64,000 nucleotides of DNA from a virus: positions 58,759-122,758 of IMG/VR virus record IMGVR_UViG_3300029957_000007. One strand, given 5' to 3'. Under the pieces are notes generated by a model that made no database searches, was not told the origin of the DNA, and worked only from the letters and a program-made list of their open reading frames with translations. Shown piece by piece: positions 44,537-54,005 of the stretch. Position numbers and translations under genes: made by a program. Within the stretch, counting starts at the first letter, position 1, and each line of letters begins with the position of its first letter.

Positions 44537-44928
44537 GCAAAGATCTAACTCCAAAACAGATCAAGGAGATTGAACAAAGGATCTTCGAGCAATCTAAGAT
44601 CATTAGCTGGATGTATGCCAAGTTCACAGATGTTGAAGACAACTCTGTAGTGAGGAAAATCCCATACAAAGTTGTGTATCGACAAGGTGATGGAGGCAAG
44701 ACAACGAAGATCACCGTCTTTGACACGAAGACTTTCAAGCTGAAAGGTGAGAGGGTTTTCCGTGGCAAAGATCCAATTGAACCTTGGAGTTTTTATGCAG
44801 TGATTGAGATCCAAGGCTTTCAAGAAGGCTGGTTTGATCCACGTAAGATCAAAGTGCATGTTGAACCAACTACCAAAGAGGATATCCTCGATAGGTACTT
44901 GCAATATAACGACTGGTTCGGCAAGTAA
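44533..44928 (+). CDS. Unknown replication-block protein
   Basis: A 131-aa protein starting at GTG 44533, overlapping the previous stop by 4 bases. N-terminal helix (KQIKEIEQRIFEQSKIISWMYA), then a beta-rich core (IPYKVVYRQGDGGKTTKITVFD) and a C-terminal helix. No family was recognised. Coupling to the helicase suggests a partner protein. Confidence 0.65.
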   Translation: MSKDLTPKQIKEIEQRIFEQSKIISWMYAKFTDVEDNSVVRKIPYKVVYRQGDGGKTTKITVFDTKTFKLKGERVFRGKDPIEPWSFYAVIEIQGFQEGWFDPRKIKVHVEPTTKEDILDRYLQYNDWFGK

Positions 44929-45474
44929 ATGGCCATCGTGCAAAAGCAAGAACGCATAGTGGTAGATCCATCAACTCCAATTTCTGCTAAGGATATTCAG
45001 CTGGCCATCAAAACACTTTGCTTAGACAAATACAGCAAGGTGTTTGTGCCAGAATTCACCTTTAAGAATTGGAGAGCAGACGCAATCATTGTCGACATAC
45101 AGAGACAATTGGTTGAAGGTTTTGAGATCAAGGTCAGAAGAACAGATTGGCTCAGAGATAAGAAGTACCATCACTACACGAGATTCTGCAGTTCAGTATT
45201 CATCGTTGCAGAAAAGAGTGTAGTGAAGAGAAGCGAAGTAAAGGAGCCGTTCGGCCTCATCAGACCAAGCAGAAATGAGCGCGGCGAGGTCGTGCTTGAG
45301 ATAAAAAAGAAACCATCTCAAATGAGCAACAGTGAATCGCTTGCTTGGACATGGATATATCTCGAAGTTTTAGAACTAGAGATAAGACGTCTAGCAGATG
45401 AAAATGAAAAGCTGACTCTCATCAAAGGACTACAACATGGCAACTCTAGTGCTGTTCCACCGTCATTGCATTGA
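44929..45474 (+). CDS. MmcB-like PD-(D/E)XK nuclease
   Basis: A 181-aa protein. Residues 38-80 (FVPEFTFKNWRADAII, EGFEIKVRRTDWLRDKKY) give candidate catalytic E42, D51, E66 and K68 and match the MmcB DNA-repair family pattern. A C-terminal helix (WIYLEVLELEIRRLADENEKLTL) may dimerise. MmcB proteins act in DNA damage processing. The gene overlaps the DHH gene by 38 bases. Confidence 0.75.
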   Translation: MAIVQKQERIVVDPSTPISAKDIQLAIKTLCLDKYSKVFVPEFTFKNWRADAIIVDIQRQLVEGFEIKVRRTDWLRDKKYHHYTRFCSSVFIVAEKSVVKRSEVKEPFGLIRPSRNERGEVVLEIKKKPSQMSNSESLAWTWIYLEVLELEIRRLADENEKLTLIKGLQHGNSSAVPPSLH

Positions 45475-46285
45475 TGGCTTTGCGTCTGCTCATGTGTGGT
45501 GGAAGAAACATGGCGACGAAGGCCATGTCTACCGTAACTATCAGAGCGGCGAGCAAGTGAACATTGAAGGTTTCGATCGCTTCGTTTTCTTAGATGTCTC
45601 TCCGAAAGCTCGAGACGTGAGAAACATCCTGGCGGCGAAAGGCAAAATCGTGATCATTGATCATCATCCAATGGCTGGCGAAACACTCAACAGACTCTAC
45701 AGCAATGAGCGTGAAGCTTTATCCTTTGTCAAGTTTGATGCGAACAGATCAGCTTGCACAATGGTAGCTGAGTATCTTGAAGTCACAGATGAAGTGTGGT
45801 TGAAGTTCTTGCAGTACATCGAGGATCGTGATCTTTCTCGTTTCGCACTTGAGAACACAAGAGAGATCAACATCGCCATCTCAAATCATGGTAAGGATTT
45901 CAAGCAATGGGACAAGTTGATCGAAGGATTGAAGGATGGCTACCATGATCTTCTGAACGCTGGAAAGACGTTGGTGGACTATCAAGACTCAATTGTCAAG
46001 ATCTTGGTGAAGAGAGATCACATCGTTTGGTTCAAGCATGACGAAGGCTTTGAGGTGCCATTGATCAACTCAAACCTTTACCAGTCAGAGATCGGTCATA
46101 CTCTCTGTCGATTACTTGACGTGAAACTTGCTGGTTGCTTTGCTATCAGAGGCAACATGGTGAATGTTCATGTTCGTGGTGAGAAGGCAGAAGACTTCGC
46201 ATGGTTGTACAAGGGCAGTGGGAACTTCCGCTATGCTACCTTCATGATCCCATTGAAGGATTTCTATGAGAAGCTGAAAAAATGA
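45437..46285 (+). CDS. DHH-family phosphoesterase
   Basis: A 282-aa protein; AAAGGAC precedes ATG 45437. Motifs: FHRHCIDGFASAH (motif I), VFLDVSP (motif II) and IIDHHPM (motif III, the DHH site). The C-terminal domain ends in GNMVNVHVRGEKAEDFAWLYKG, a DHHA1-like feature. Metal-dependent hydrolysis of small oligonucleotides or cyclic dinucleotides is the family activity. A second DHH gene starts at 63846. Confidence 0.85.
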   Translation: MATLVLFHRHCIDGFASAHVWWKKHGDEGHVYRNYQSGEQVNIEGFDRFVFLDVSPKARDVRNILAAKGKIVIIDHHPMAGETLNRLYSNEREALSFVKFDANRSACTMVAEYLEVTDEVWLKFLQYIEDRDLSRFALENTREINIAISNHGKDFKQWDKLIEGLKDGYHDLLNAGKTLVDYQDSIVKILVKRDHIVWFKHDEGFEVPLINSNLYQSEIGHTLCRLLDVKLAGCFAIRGNMVNVHVRGEKAEDFAWLYKGSGNFRYATFMIPLKDFYEKLKK

Positions 46286-46674
46286 GAAAGCTCTCTGACA
46301 TCAAACGAGAACGAGTTCAAGATGAGCAAGACAAGAAAGATAGAAAGCTTTATAGAGATCAAACTGGTGAGGTGCCAGTCAGGCTTTGGACAGCACCTCA
46401 GATGCTTGAATACTTCAACGAAGTGAAGAAAAAGCATGGACAGAAGATCCAAAAGGTCTTCGACAAGCGAACGATCTTCACTCAACTATCAGGCATTAAA
46501 CGACTCAGGATCAAAGGCGATGTGTTCGTTGAGTTCGTTCATTGGGCTGAACGGACAAACAAGACATTTCCAATAGACATCTACCATCTCATCAACCAGA
46601 TCGAGAAATTCAAAAAAGTCAGAAAGGATCTCTTCAATGAAGTTCATCTATCTGTGGAAGAACAAGATCAATAA
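46282..46674 (+). CDS. Unknown protein, replication block
   Basis: A 130-aa basic, helical protein (KLSDIKRERVQDEQDKKDRKLY; VRLWTAPQMLEYFNEVKKKHG). Overlaps the DHH stop by 4 bases. Its 3' end is overlapped by the homing endonuclease gene (38 bases). It may be a replication accessory factor; no family was recognised. Confidence 0.65.
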   Translation: MRKLSDIKRERVQDEQDKKDRKLYRDQTGEVPVRLWTAPQMLEYFNEVKKKHGQKIQKVFDKRTIFTQLSGIKRLRIKGDVFVEFVHWAERTNKTFPIDIYHLINQIEKFKKVRKDLFNEVHLSVEEQDQ

Positions 46675-47167
46675 GAAATTGTACATTGGTAGAAACAAGA
46701 CTAAGAAAGATCTTCAAGGCATTTTTGATCGATATAAAAGAGAAATGAAAAAAGGAAAACGTGTTATCAACATAGCAATGAGAAAATACGGGATAGAGAA
46801 TTTTGAACTGACAGCTATTCAAAGATGTTACACAGATAAATCTTTGGAAGCAGCAAAAAAGAAGCTTGCGAAAAAGTATAATTCCTATGTACCAAATGGA
46901 TACAATGTTTTTCCATGTGGCGCTTTAGGTGGTAGTCCAAAAGGCATTTACAATAAGAATTACAAGAGACCAAAAACAAAAGAACATCGCAATGCAATAA
47001 GAAATGGTTTAAAAGGCAAACCAAAGTCAGAGCAACATAGGAAAAATATTAGTAATGGAATGAAAGGCAAAAAAGGTAATCACACTGGCCACAAGCATAC
47101 TCCAGAAAGTTTAAAAAAGATGTCTGAATCTTTAAAAAGAGCTTTCAAAGCAAGGAGGATGAAGTGA
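46637..47167 (+). CDS. GIY-YIG homing endonuclease with NUMOD-type repeats
   Basis: A 176-aa protein. Residues 3-20 (FIYLWKNKINKKLYIGRN) are the GIY-YIG core, followed by R33, Y34 and E36 and a KYGIENFELT strand. The C-terminal ~70 residues hold NUMOD3-like DNA-binding units (KTKEHRNAI, KPKSEQHRKNISNGMKGKKG, HTPESLKKMSESLK). Base composition is distinctly more AT-rich than neighbours, and it overlaps the genes on both sides. This is consistent with a mobile gene inserted between a replication gene and the helicase loader. Confidence 0.85.
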   Translation: MKFIYLWKNKINKKLYIGRNKTKKDLQGIFDRYKREMKKGKRVINIAMRKYGIENFELTAIQRCYTDKSLEAAKKKLAKKYNSYVPNGYNVFPCGALGGSPKGIYNKNYKRPKTKEHRNAIRNGLKGKPKSEQHRKNISNGMKGKKGNHTGHKHTPESLKKMSESLKRAFKARRMK

Positions 47168-47967
47168 CCAATTCAACTCTCGATTATTTGTTAAAAGACG
47201 AAGACTGGAAGGTCTTAGAGGACATGAAGGAGAGGATGCTTGGTGAGTGCGATGAGTGTGATCACACCGGTCACCGCCTTGCGAAGGATCAATCACGAAA
47301 GGCAGCATGGACTAAGACTGAAGAGTGCTCTTGCCTCAAGCGATTCAAGAGGTACAAAGAGTACTACAAGTCTAGGATCCCAGAGATCTATTGGAAGTTG
47401 AATGATAAGAACTTTGAAGGTGACAAGTCCGCATTGAAGCTGGTGATGCGCTACAACGAGAAGATCCACAACGCTGTTGCTAAAGGCTTAGGCTTCTTGT
47501 TTTATGGCAATAATGGCAATGGTAAGACGACGTTGTCATGCATCATCGCAAAGCATGCCATCAAGAATGGTTACTCGGTTCTTTATGGGACTTTGCAATC
47601 GTATCTCAATATGGTCATGGACTCGTTTGGCTCTGATGCGCAGACAGAGAAGGTCCGCGATCTGATCAAGAATGTCGATGTGTTGATCATCGATGAACTC
47701 GGAAAAGAGCATGTAAAAAGGAACGAAGCCACTGGAACTGTGTTCGGCTTTTCTGAGTTTGAGCAGATCCTTCGTCATCGTGAAGGCAAGAATAAAGTCG
47801 TGATTGAGATCACGAACTTGCGTCCACAGCAATTAGAATCGCAATATGGCGCTAGCATTGCCTCGCTGTTTGAAGGTGCTCTGAAGAAAGTTGAAGTGAC
47901 AGGACCAGACATGAGAAGAACGTTGAAGAGCAAGAGTTGGGAAAAACGCTTGGAGGGCAAGGAATAA
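47164..47967 (+). CDS. DnaC-like helicase loader ATPase
   Basis: A 267-aa protein starting at GTG 47164 (4-base overlap). N-terminal zinc-finger-like cysteines (CDECDHTGH and ECSCLKRF). Walker A GNNGNGKT (K121), Walker B VLIIDELG (D177), sensor-like region IEITNLRP. Position directly before the replicative helicase gene supports loader function. It overlaps the helicase ATG by one base. Confidence 0.85.
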   Translation: MTNSTLDYLLKDEDWKVLEDMKERMLGECDECDHTGHRLAKDQSRKAAWTKTEECSCLKRFKRYKEYYKSRIPEIYWKLNDKNFEGDKSALKLVMRYNEKIHNAVAKGLGFLFYGNNGNGKTTLSCIIAKHAIKNGYSVLYGTLQSYLNMVMDSFGSDAQTEKVRDLIKNVDVLIIDELGKEHVKRNEATGTVFGFSEFEQILRHREGKNKVVIEITNLRPQQLESQYGASIASLFEGALKKVEVTGPDMRRTLKSKSWEKRLEGKE

Positions 47968-49310
47968 TGGACGCCTACAAGCACCCACTAACAGAGAGAA
48001 AGATCTTAGCTCTCCTTCTTCGTAGCAAAACAGCTTCGATCAGGATTCTACCTCGTCTGAGAAAAGAATTGTTCTCAGTCAAGGAGTATCGCAATCTTTT
48101 CCCTGCGATAGAGCAACATTGGAAGACGTACCAAACGTATCCTAAGAAGTCCGCTTGCATGACCGGACTCAGAACGCTTGGTGTCAAAGAAAAGGAACTT
48201 GAAAAGTACGAGCAAGTGATCGACAAGCTTTACGATACAGACATCGACAAGGGAGACGATCGATTCTATGTCGATAAGATCACTGAAGCTTGGAAGGCTC
48301 GTAGGATTCTGCGTTTAATTGAAACATCGATGGACTTGGTTGAACAGGGAAAGATCCCGAACTCGATCGAGCACATTCAAACTGAAATCGCAAAGCTGCA
48401 ATATAGAGCTGGCGACTCAGTTATTCAAGAAGGCGATTACCTTGACAGCTTCAGTGAGCGTTTGAAGTTGATCAAAGATCGTAGAGACAATCCTGAAAAA
48501 TACCGTGGTGTTCCAACTGGCATTCGTCAATTTGATGAATACTACGGTGGGTTGATGAACAGCGAACTTGGTATCATCGTTGGTGGTACCGGTCGTGGTA
48601 AATCAATCGCTTTGATGAACTTTGCAGTGGCGGCGTGGTTGAAGAACCATGATGCTATGATCTTTACGATCGAAATGAGCAAGAAGGAGTATGAGTACCG
48701 CATTGATTCTAGACTTGCTGGTATCATGCACCGGAAGTTCAGAACAGGTGAAGTTGATGAAGAGGAGTTGGCGAAGTGGAAGATGAAGATCGCCAACTTG
48801 AAAGAAAAGCGCAATAACAAGCTCATGATCATCGACACACCTGAAGGCTGCACTACTGACTTCATCGAAATGACATTGATGAAGCATCGTGATCAGTTCA
48901 AGCAGAAGCCAGTGGTCTTGGTCGACTACTTGAACATCATGTTCTCGAAGAATGCTAGCAAGTACGAAGCAGATCATGAGCAACAGGGCAAGATCGCTCG
49001 TGAGTTGAAGACGCTTGCTAGAGCTTGGGATATCCCTCTGTGGACTGCAGCACAGCCAAACAGAGGTGGACAGCGAAAGCGCAACATTGATGTTGAGGAC
49101 ATCGGTCGATCAATCGGCATCATTGAGAATGCTAACTTCGTTTTGGGTCTTGCTCAAACGAAGGACGAAGAACTGAATGGTACCATGCGACTGACGAGTG
49201 TCAAAGGTCGTGATGGTAAGATGCCAGACGTCATTTTGCATCCTGATCTTGCTCGCATGAAGCTCAATATTGCGTGGAGCAAAGATGACGAAAAAGAAAA
49301 GAAGAAGTAG
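47967..49310 (+). CDS. DnaB-like replicative DNA helicase
   Basis: A 447-aa protein; ATG 47967 overlaps the loader stop. The N-terminal domain is helical (ERKILALLLRSKTASIRILPRL). The C-terminal RecA fold contains LGIIVGGTGRGKSIALMNFA (Walker A, K212), a MIFTIEMSKKE strand and VVLVDYLNIM (Walker B), then LWTAAQPNRGG and LGLAQTKDEE motifs. It unwinds the replication fork with the primase and loader encoded next to it. Confidence 0.9.
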   Translation: MDAYKHPLTERKILALLLRSKTASIRILPRLRKELFSVKEYRNLFPAIEQHWKTYQTYPKKSACMTGLRTLGVKEKELEKYEQVIDKLYDTDIDKGDDRFYVDKITEAWKARRILRLIETSMDLVEQGKIPNSIEHIQTEIAKLQYRAGDSVIQEGDYLDSFSERLKLIKDRRDNPEKYRGVPTGIRQFDEYYGGLMNSELGIIVGGTGRGKSIALMNFAVAAWLKNHDAMIFTIEMSKKEYEYRIDSRLAGIMHRKFRTGEVDEEELAKWKMKIANLKEKRNNKLMIIDTPEGCTTDFIEMTLMKHRDQFKQKPVVLVDYLNIMFSKNASKYEADHEQQGKIARELKTLARAWDIPLWTAAQPNRGGQRKRNIDVEDIGRSIGIIENANFVLGLAQTKDEELNGTMRLTSVKGRDGKMPDVILHPDLARMKLNIAWSKDDEKEKKK

Positions 49311-49494
49311 CTACTGCAGATTGTGCAGAGACAAGATCAAAGGTCATGCCAATCGACACTACTGCGATAAAACGGAGTGTCAAACAAGATTCAAATCAAT
49401 TCGAAAGAAGCAAGTGAAGGCTGCAAAGAGAAAATTCCTGGAGAAATTGAAGAAAGAGAAACGGTCACTTCTACGAGCAACGGTGAAACAATGA
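49285..49494 (+). CDS. Small zinc-finger basic protein
   Basis: A 69-aa protein; ATG 49285 has GGAGC upstream. It overlaps the helicase 3' end by 26 bases in another frame. Cysteine pairs CRLC and CDKTEC with flanking lysine-rich helix suggest a zinc ribbon and nucleic-acid binding. It ends in a 4-base overlap with the primase gene. Confidence 0.65.
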   Translation: MTKKKRRSSYCRLCRDKIKGHANRHYCDKTECQTRFKSIRKKQVKAAKRKFLEKLKKEKRSLLRATVKQ

Positions 49495-50519
49495 GCACCA
49501 ATCAGCTGCTTTGGGAAAAGATCCTACGCAATATGAAGTGGGATCGATTCTTCAAGTTCGTCAAACTCGAGAATGGTGATGAAAGGAAGAATGGTGAGGT
49601 GTGGATGCCGTGTCCTTTCCATGGGGAAGACACTGCATCATTCTCTGTGTCTAAAGAGAAAGGCACCTACTATTGCTTTGGCTGTCAAGAGCGTGGCAAT
49701 CTCATCACGTTGATCTCCTCTCAAAGAGAGATGGACAACGATGAAGCTTTTGAGAAAGTCCTTAGTCTTGCTGGCATGTCTGACTATGAGATCAGCATGC
49801 AAGATCTGCGAGAGATGTTGAAACGCTTGCAGTTGCCAAAGTTCAAAAGGAAGGTAGAAGACATCGAACCAAACGACCTACCAGCGACATCACGTTTAGA
49901 TGAGAATGCGTTTGAGTACTTGAAAAAGCGGCACATCAGTCGAGCAACAGCGATCGAGTACAACATCAGACGTTGCAAGACTGGGTACTATAAAGACTAC
50001 ATCATCATTCCAATCTGCGATGAGAATGGAAGAGTGGTGACATTCGAAGCAAGGTACGTTGGTACAGAAAAGAAGAAGAAAGTGTTGTACCCAAAAGATT
50101 CTCCAGATAAGCTGTGCATCTTCAATCTGGAGAAGGCGAAGAAGTATGACTCAGTGGTAGACGTTGAAGGGATCATGGATTGTTTGTCAATGGTCTCGAG
50201 AGATATGGAGAACACTATCACGATGTTCGGTGTGTCTATGTCTTCTCACCAACGTGAATTGATCAAGAACAATTTTGAAGAAGTGATCTTGTTCTTGGAC
50301 CCAGATGAAGCTGGGAGGATTGGTTCTTCCAAACTGAAAGAAGATCTTGCTGCTTTGGTGAGCGTGAAGGTTGCGAAGTCCTATGTCAAAAAGGACGTCA
50401 AGTACCTAACTACCTCTGACATTAGAGATGCGCTCTCACAGGCGTCTGCGTACGAGTTAAAGAAAGCGCTTTGGCCTCTCAGACGGCGTTTGGCTACAAT
50501 GAAAGGAGTATTGGTATGA
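49491..50519 (+). CDS. DnaG-type primase
   Basis: A 342-aa protein. I chose ATG 49491, coupled to the upstream stop. CHC2-type zinc finger: C41 and H44 (CPFH), C62 and C65 (CFGC). The toprim domain holds E226 (VDVEGIMD) and D270/D272 (FLDPDEAG). Shorter than bacterial DnaG because the helicase-interaction domain is missing, as usual in phages. The set loader-helicase-primase is a complete fork module, although the DNA polymerase is not in this window. Confidence 0.9.
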   Translation: MSTNQLLWEKILRNMKWDRFFKFVKLENGDERKNGEVWMPCPFHGEDTASFSVSKEKGTYYCFGCQERGNLITLISSQREMDNDEAFEKVLSLAGMSDYEISMQDLREMLKRLQLPKFKRKVEDIEPNDLPATSRLDENAFEYLKKRHISRATAIEYNIRRCKTGYYKDYIIIPICDENGRVVTFEARYVGTEKKKKVLYPKDSPDKLCIFNLEKAKKYDSVVDVEGIMDCLSMVSRDMENTITMFGVSMSSHQRELIKNNFEEVILFLDPDEAGRIGSSKLKEDLAALVSVKVAKSYVKKDVKYLTTSDIRDALSQASAYELKKALWPLRRRLATMKGVLV

Positions 50520-50770
50520 GTGCGAAACAGGTGCTGGCTGAGGCTAGGAAAACAGCCAAGAAGGTTGGCGGTTATCCAGAAGCAATTGAAGTCGGTAAGT
50601 ACAGACTCGAAGGCTTCACACTTCAAGCAATAGCTGAACATAAAAAGCAATCCAAACCGTGGATCTACAAACTTGAGAATGCATTCAAATGTTTGCTTAG
50701 TGAAGATGCATGCAAAGAGTTTGAGCAGCTAGTAGAAGAAGCTAGAAAACAACGTGGATCAATCTCATAG
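50516..50770 (+). CDS. Small helix-turn-helix protein
   Basis: An 84-aa protein; ATG 50516 overlaps the primase stop, with AAAGGAG upstream. Residues ~30-55 (RLEGFTLQAIAEHKKQSKPWIYKLEN) look like a helix-turn-helix. It may be a regulator or replication accessory protein. Confidence 0.6.
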   Translation: MSAKQVLAEARKTAKKVGGYPEAIEVGKYRLEGFTLQAIAEHKKQSKPWIYKLENAFKCLLSEDACKEFEQLVEEARKQRGSIS

Positions 50771-50778
50771 AGGATACG

Positions 50779-51021
50779 ATGGCCGAATCAGTAAACCATC
50801 CGCAGCACTATGGCGGCGACACAACATACGAAACGATCAAAGTGATCGAAGCGTGGGAGCTCGACTTCTGTCTTGGCAACACTGTCAAGTACATAAGCAG
50901 AGCTGGAAAGAAGGATCCAAAGAAAGAGCTTGAAGATCTGAAGACGGCTGAGTGGTACCTACAACGACGCATCCATCAACTTGAATATGTTGCACCAGTC
51001 GATAAGGAGAAGAGATCATGA
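50779..51021 (+). CDS. DUF3310 family protein
   Basis: An 80-aa protein. NHPQHYGG, then YETIKVIEAWELDF, LGNTVKYISRAGKKD and WYLQRRI match the DUF3310 signature found widely in phages near nucleotide-metabolism genes. Function unknown. It overlaps the next gene by 4 bases. Confidence 0.85.
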   Translation: MAESVNHPQHYGGDTTYETIKVIEAWELDFCLGNTVKYISRAGKKDPKKELEDLKTAEWYLQRRIHQLEYVAPVDKEKRS

Positions 51022-51749
51022 AGAAGATCGCGAAGAAAGAAAAGCCGAATGTACTGACACGTAAACAACGTGAAGCACTTCGTGCTCAGATCAGAGAAGA
51101 CAACGCGCTTCTGAATGATGCTCAGTTCTTGGCACTGCGACAAGGTGCGGTTCCGATGAAGAAGCAGATGCAAGACATTCGTGAGTTCTACAAGATCACA
51201 GGCGCTGAGAGCCAATTCACAGCGCTTCCGACTGGCGAAGTGTCTGATCAACTCAAAAGCGTTAGACAGAACTTGATCTTAGAAGAAGTCGCTGAACTGT
51301 TCAGAGCAATGAACTCGAAGAATAAGATCGAGATCTTCGACGCATTACTAGACATCGAGTATGTCGTGCTTGGAACAGCGCTGACTTATGGCTTTGAGCA
51401 TCGTATGGCTGCTGGGTGGGATGAAGTGCATCGCAGCAACATGGCGAAAGTCGGCGAGGATGGCAAAGTGCATCTTCGTCCTGACGGTAAGATCTTGAAG
51501 CCCGCTGGTTGGCAGCCACCTGATCTGAGAAAGATCTTGGCAGGTGACATCCTAGAAGAGCTGGAACTGGACTACAACATCACAAAGCAAAGAGCCGACT
51601 CTGCTAGAGCGAGTTACTCAATGGCCGATCACCAAACATCTTCTGAACGTGATGGCGTTGAGTGGCTGGAAAGACTCGCAACAGAAAAGAAGAAGCGACT
51701 CGACACATTCAAGATCCGTTTGACTCAGCGCAAGGAGGACAAGAAATGA
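51018..51749 (+). CDS. MazG/PRA-PH-like all-alpha NTP pyrophosphohydrolase
   Basis: A 243-aa protein. Middle part: [13 protein letters not shown], then [19 protein letters not shown], the E-E-x-x-E and D-x-x-D metal-binding helices, followed by [14 protein letters not shown]- and C-terminal extensions are charged. The family removes pyrophosphate from nucleoside triphosphates, fitting its place beside thymidylate synthase. Confidence 0.8.
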   Translation: MKKIAKKEKPNVLTRKQREALRAQIREDNALLNDAQFLALRQGAVPMKKQMQDIREFYKITGAESQFTALPTGEVSDQLKSVRQNLILEEVAELFRAMNSKNKIEIFDALLDIEYVVLGTALTYGFEHRMAAGWDEVHRSNMAKVGEDGKVHLRPDGKILKPAGWQPPDLRKILAGDILEELELDYNITKQRADSARASYSMADHQTSSERDGVEWLERLATEKKKRLDTFKIRLTQRKEDKK

Positions 51750-52549
51750 AGAATTATCTCGAGACGCTGCAGTATATCATGGCCAATGGCGAAGATAGAA
51801 CAGATCGTACTGGTACCGGGACGCGATCTGTCTTTGGCTATCAGATGAAGTTCAATCTCAAAGAAGGGTTTCCTCTACTCACGACAAAGAAGATCCATTT
51901 GAGAAGCTTGATCATAGAACTGCTTTGGTTCTTGCGTGGTGACACAAATGTCAAGTTCCTCCAAGATCATGGTGTTACCATTTGGGATGAATGGGCTGAT
52001 GCTAAAGGAAATCTCGGTCCTGTGTACGGCAAGCAGTGGAGAGATTTTGGTGGTCTTGAAGGCTATCATAAAGGCATAGATCAGATAGCCAACGTGATAG
52101 AGATGATCAAGAATAGACCAGATGGTCGTCGCCACATCGTTAGCGCTTGGAATCCTGCTGAAGTCGATAAGATGGCGTTACCGCCGTGTCACACGCTCTT
52201 TCAATTCTATGTGCATACCGATGGGCGACTTGATTGCCATCTCTATGCTCGCAGCATCGATACGTTCCTAGGCTTGCCGTTCAATATCGCTTCTTACGCG
52301 CTGCTCACGCAGATCGTAGCGCAAGTGTGCGGTTTAACGCCTGGGACGCTCATTATCTCTTTCGGCGATATCCACATCTATAAGAACCACTTTGATCAAG
52401 TGGCTGAGCAACTCACCAGAACACCGAAGTCTCTGCCGAAGATGATCATCAATCCAGAAGTGAAAGACATCTTGGCATTCAAGTACGAGGATTTCAAATT
52501 GGAGGGGTATGATCCGGATCCCTCCATCAAAGCTCCAATCGCAGTGTGA
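51746..52549 (+). CDS. thyA: Thymidylate synthase
   Basis: A 267-aa protein; ATG 51746 overlaps the previous stop by 4 bases. Standard ThyA features: [16 protein letters not shown], catalytic C148 in [27 protein letters not shown] and the [10 protein letters not shown] motif. Makes dTMP from dUMP with methylene-tetrahydrofolate. Length matches bacterial ThyA (264 aa). Confidence 0.95.
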   Translation: MKNYLETLQYIMANGEDRTDRTGTGTRSVFGYQMKFNLKEGFPLLTTKKIHLRSLIIELLWFLRGDTNVKFLQDHGVTIWDEWADAKGNLGPVYGKQWRDFGGLEGYHKGIDQIANVIEMIKNRPDGRRHIVSAWNPAEVDKMALPPCHTLFQFYVHTDGRLDCHLYARSIDTFLGLPFNIASYALLTQIVAQVCGLTPGTLIISFGDIHIYKNHFDQVAEQLTRTPKSLPKMIINPEVKDILAFKYEDFKLEGYDPDPSIKAPIAV

Positions 52550-52550
52550 G

Positions 52551-52925
52551 ATGAGAATGCATACAATACAAGTGACATTCGACTGTGAAATAAAAGATCG
52601 ACCAGTGATCGTTTGTCTCTGTGGTAGTACAAGATTTATAGAGGCCTGGCAAAAGGCAAATCTTGAAGAGACCTTAGCTGGTAGAATTGTATTACAGATA
52701 GGGTGTAATACAAAAAGCGATGCTGATCTTCAAAGTATCGGCGTACTGACAGAAGAAACTAAAAAGGCTTTAGATGTTCTTCACAAAAGAAAAATTGATA
52801 TTGCTGATGAGATCCTCGTTTTGAATGTAAACGGATACATCGGCGATTCAACACGTTCAGAGATAGAATACGCTAAAGCTCATGGAAAGAAAGTTAGATG
52901 GCTTGAATCTGTGGAGAAACGATGA
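52551..52925 (+). CDS. Nucleoside 2-deoxyribosyltransferase-like protein
   Basis: A 124-aa protein; ATG 52551 follows the thyA stop by one base. VCLCGSTRFIEAW at the N-terminus and ILVLNVNGYIGDSTRSEIEYAKAHGKKVRWLE at the C-terminus are the hallmarks of the fold (STxF loop and DxTxxEIxYA helix). It could act on deoxynucleosides or bind a nucleotide ligand (SLOG-like). A 4-base overlap precedes the epimerase. Confidence 0.7.
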   Translation: MRMHTIQVTFDCEIKDRPVIVCLCGSTRFIEAWQKANLEETLAGRIVLQIGCNTKSDADLQSIGVLTEETKKALDVLHKRKIDIADEILVLNVNGYIGDSTRSEIEYAKAHGKKVRWLESVEKR

Positions 52926-54001
52926 AGATCATGATCGTGACAGGCAGCGGTGGATTGATCGGCGGCGAAGTAGTCGAGCACTTCATCAAGCTCGGTTGGA
53001 TGGTGCATGGCATTGACAACAATAACAGAAAGCGATTCTTCGGAGAAGCTGGTGACACAGCGTGGCGAGTGAATCAGCTTCTTGAGAAGTATCAAGGATC
53101 TTACTTCCACTATGATGCCGACATCAGCATGGCCACTGAGCTGGAAGAGGTATTCACAGTTGTCGATTCGCAAGACAAGATCTCAGCCATCGTTCACTGC
53201 GCTGCTCAACCATCTCATGATCTCGCAGCTCAGATCATGAGAAAGGACTTTGGTACCAATGTTGTTGGAACCTTCAACATGCTTTCTCTAGCCAAGAAGT
53301 ATTGTCCTGAGGCTCCTTTTGTTTTCACGAGCACAAACAAGGTCTACGGCGACAATCCGAACAAACTGAACTACTACGAGACAGAGACACGTTGGTCTCC
53401 ACTTGACAACTACGATCGAAAGATAGCTGAGTTTGGCTTCGATGAGACACTGAGCATTGACAACTGCAAGCACTCGCTCTTTGGAGCTGGGAAAGCAGCA
53501 GCTGATCTCTACGTTCAAGAGTTCGGTAGGTACTTCAACATGCCTACTGCTTGCTTGAGAGGTGGATGTCTCACAGGTCCCAATCACAGTGGTGTTGAGC
53601 TGCATGGATTCCTCAACTACTTGATCAAGTGCAATTTGGAAGGAAAGAAGTACACTGTGTTCGGCTACAAGGGTAAGCAAGTGAGAGACAACATCCATGC
53701 TTACGACGTGGCACGCTTCATTGAGGAGTTCATCGCTGCTCCGAAATGCGCTGAGATCTACAACATCGGAGGTGGGATGTCAAACTCCATCTCGATCTTG
53801 GAGAGCTTCAAGCTCATTGAGCAGATCACTAGTAAGCCAATGGAGTACGAGATCACAGATGCTGTGAGGAGTGGAGATCATCAGTGGTACGTCAGCGATC
53901 TGCACAAGATGCGAGTCCACTATCCGAAGTGGGAGATCACGAAGACGTTGAAGGACATCTTCAACGAGACAGTCGAGACGTGGCATCAACGTACTGCGTA
54001 G
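52922..54001 (+). CDS. NAD-dependent sugar-nucleotide epimerase/dehydratase
   Basis: A 359-aa protein. Rossmann motif TGSGGLIG near residue 7, IVHCAAQPSH and FTSTNKVYGDNP. The usual Y-x-x-x-K catalytic site reads SLFGAGK, as in the CDP-paratose 2-epimerase-like group. LRGGCLTGPNHSGVELHGFL and FGYKGKQVRDNIHAYDVARF are strong family motifs. It may make a modified sugar for DNA or cell-surface modification. No glycosyltransferase is seen nearby, so the acceptor is unknown. Followed at once by a 40-bp palindrome. Confidence 0.8.
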   Translation: MKIMIVTGSGGLIGGEVVEHFIKLGWMVHGIDNNNRKRFFGEAGDTAWRVNQLLEKYQGSYFHYDADISMATELEEVFTVVDSQDKISAIVHCAAQPSHDLAAQIMRKDFGTNVVGTFNMLSLAKKYCPEAPFVFTSTNKVYGDNPNKLNYYETETRWSPLDNYDRKIAEFGFDETLSIDNCKHSLFGAGKAAADLYVQEFGRYFNMPTACLRGGCLTGPNHSGVELHGFLNYLIKCNLEGKKYTVFGYKGKQVRDNIHAYDVARFIEEFIAAPKCAEIYNIGGGMSNSISILESFKLIEQITSKPMEYEITDAVRSGDHQWYVSDLHKMRVHYPKWEITKTLKDIFNETVETWHQRTA

Positions 54002-54005
54002 TGCA

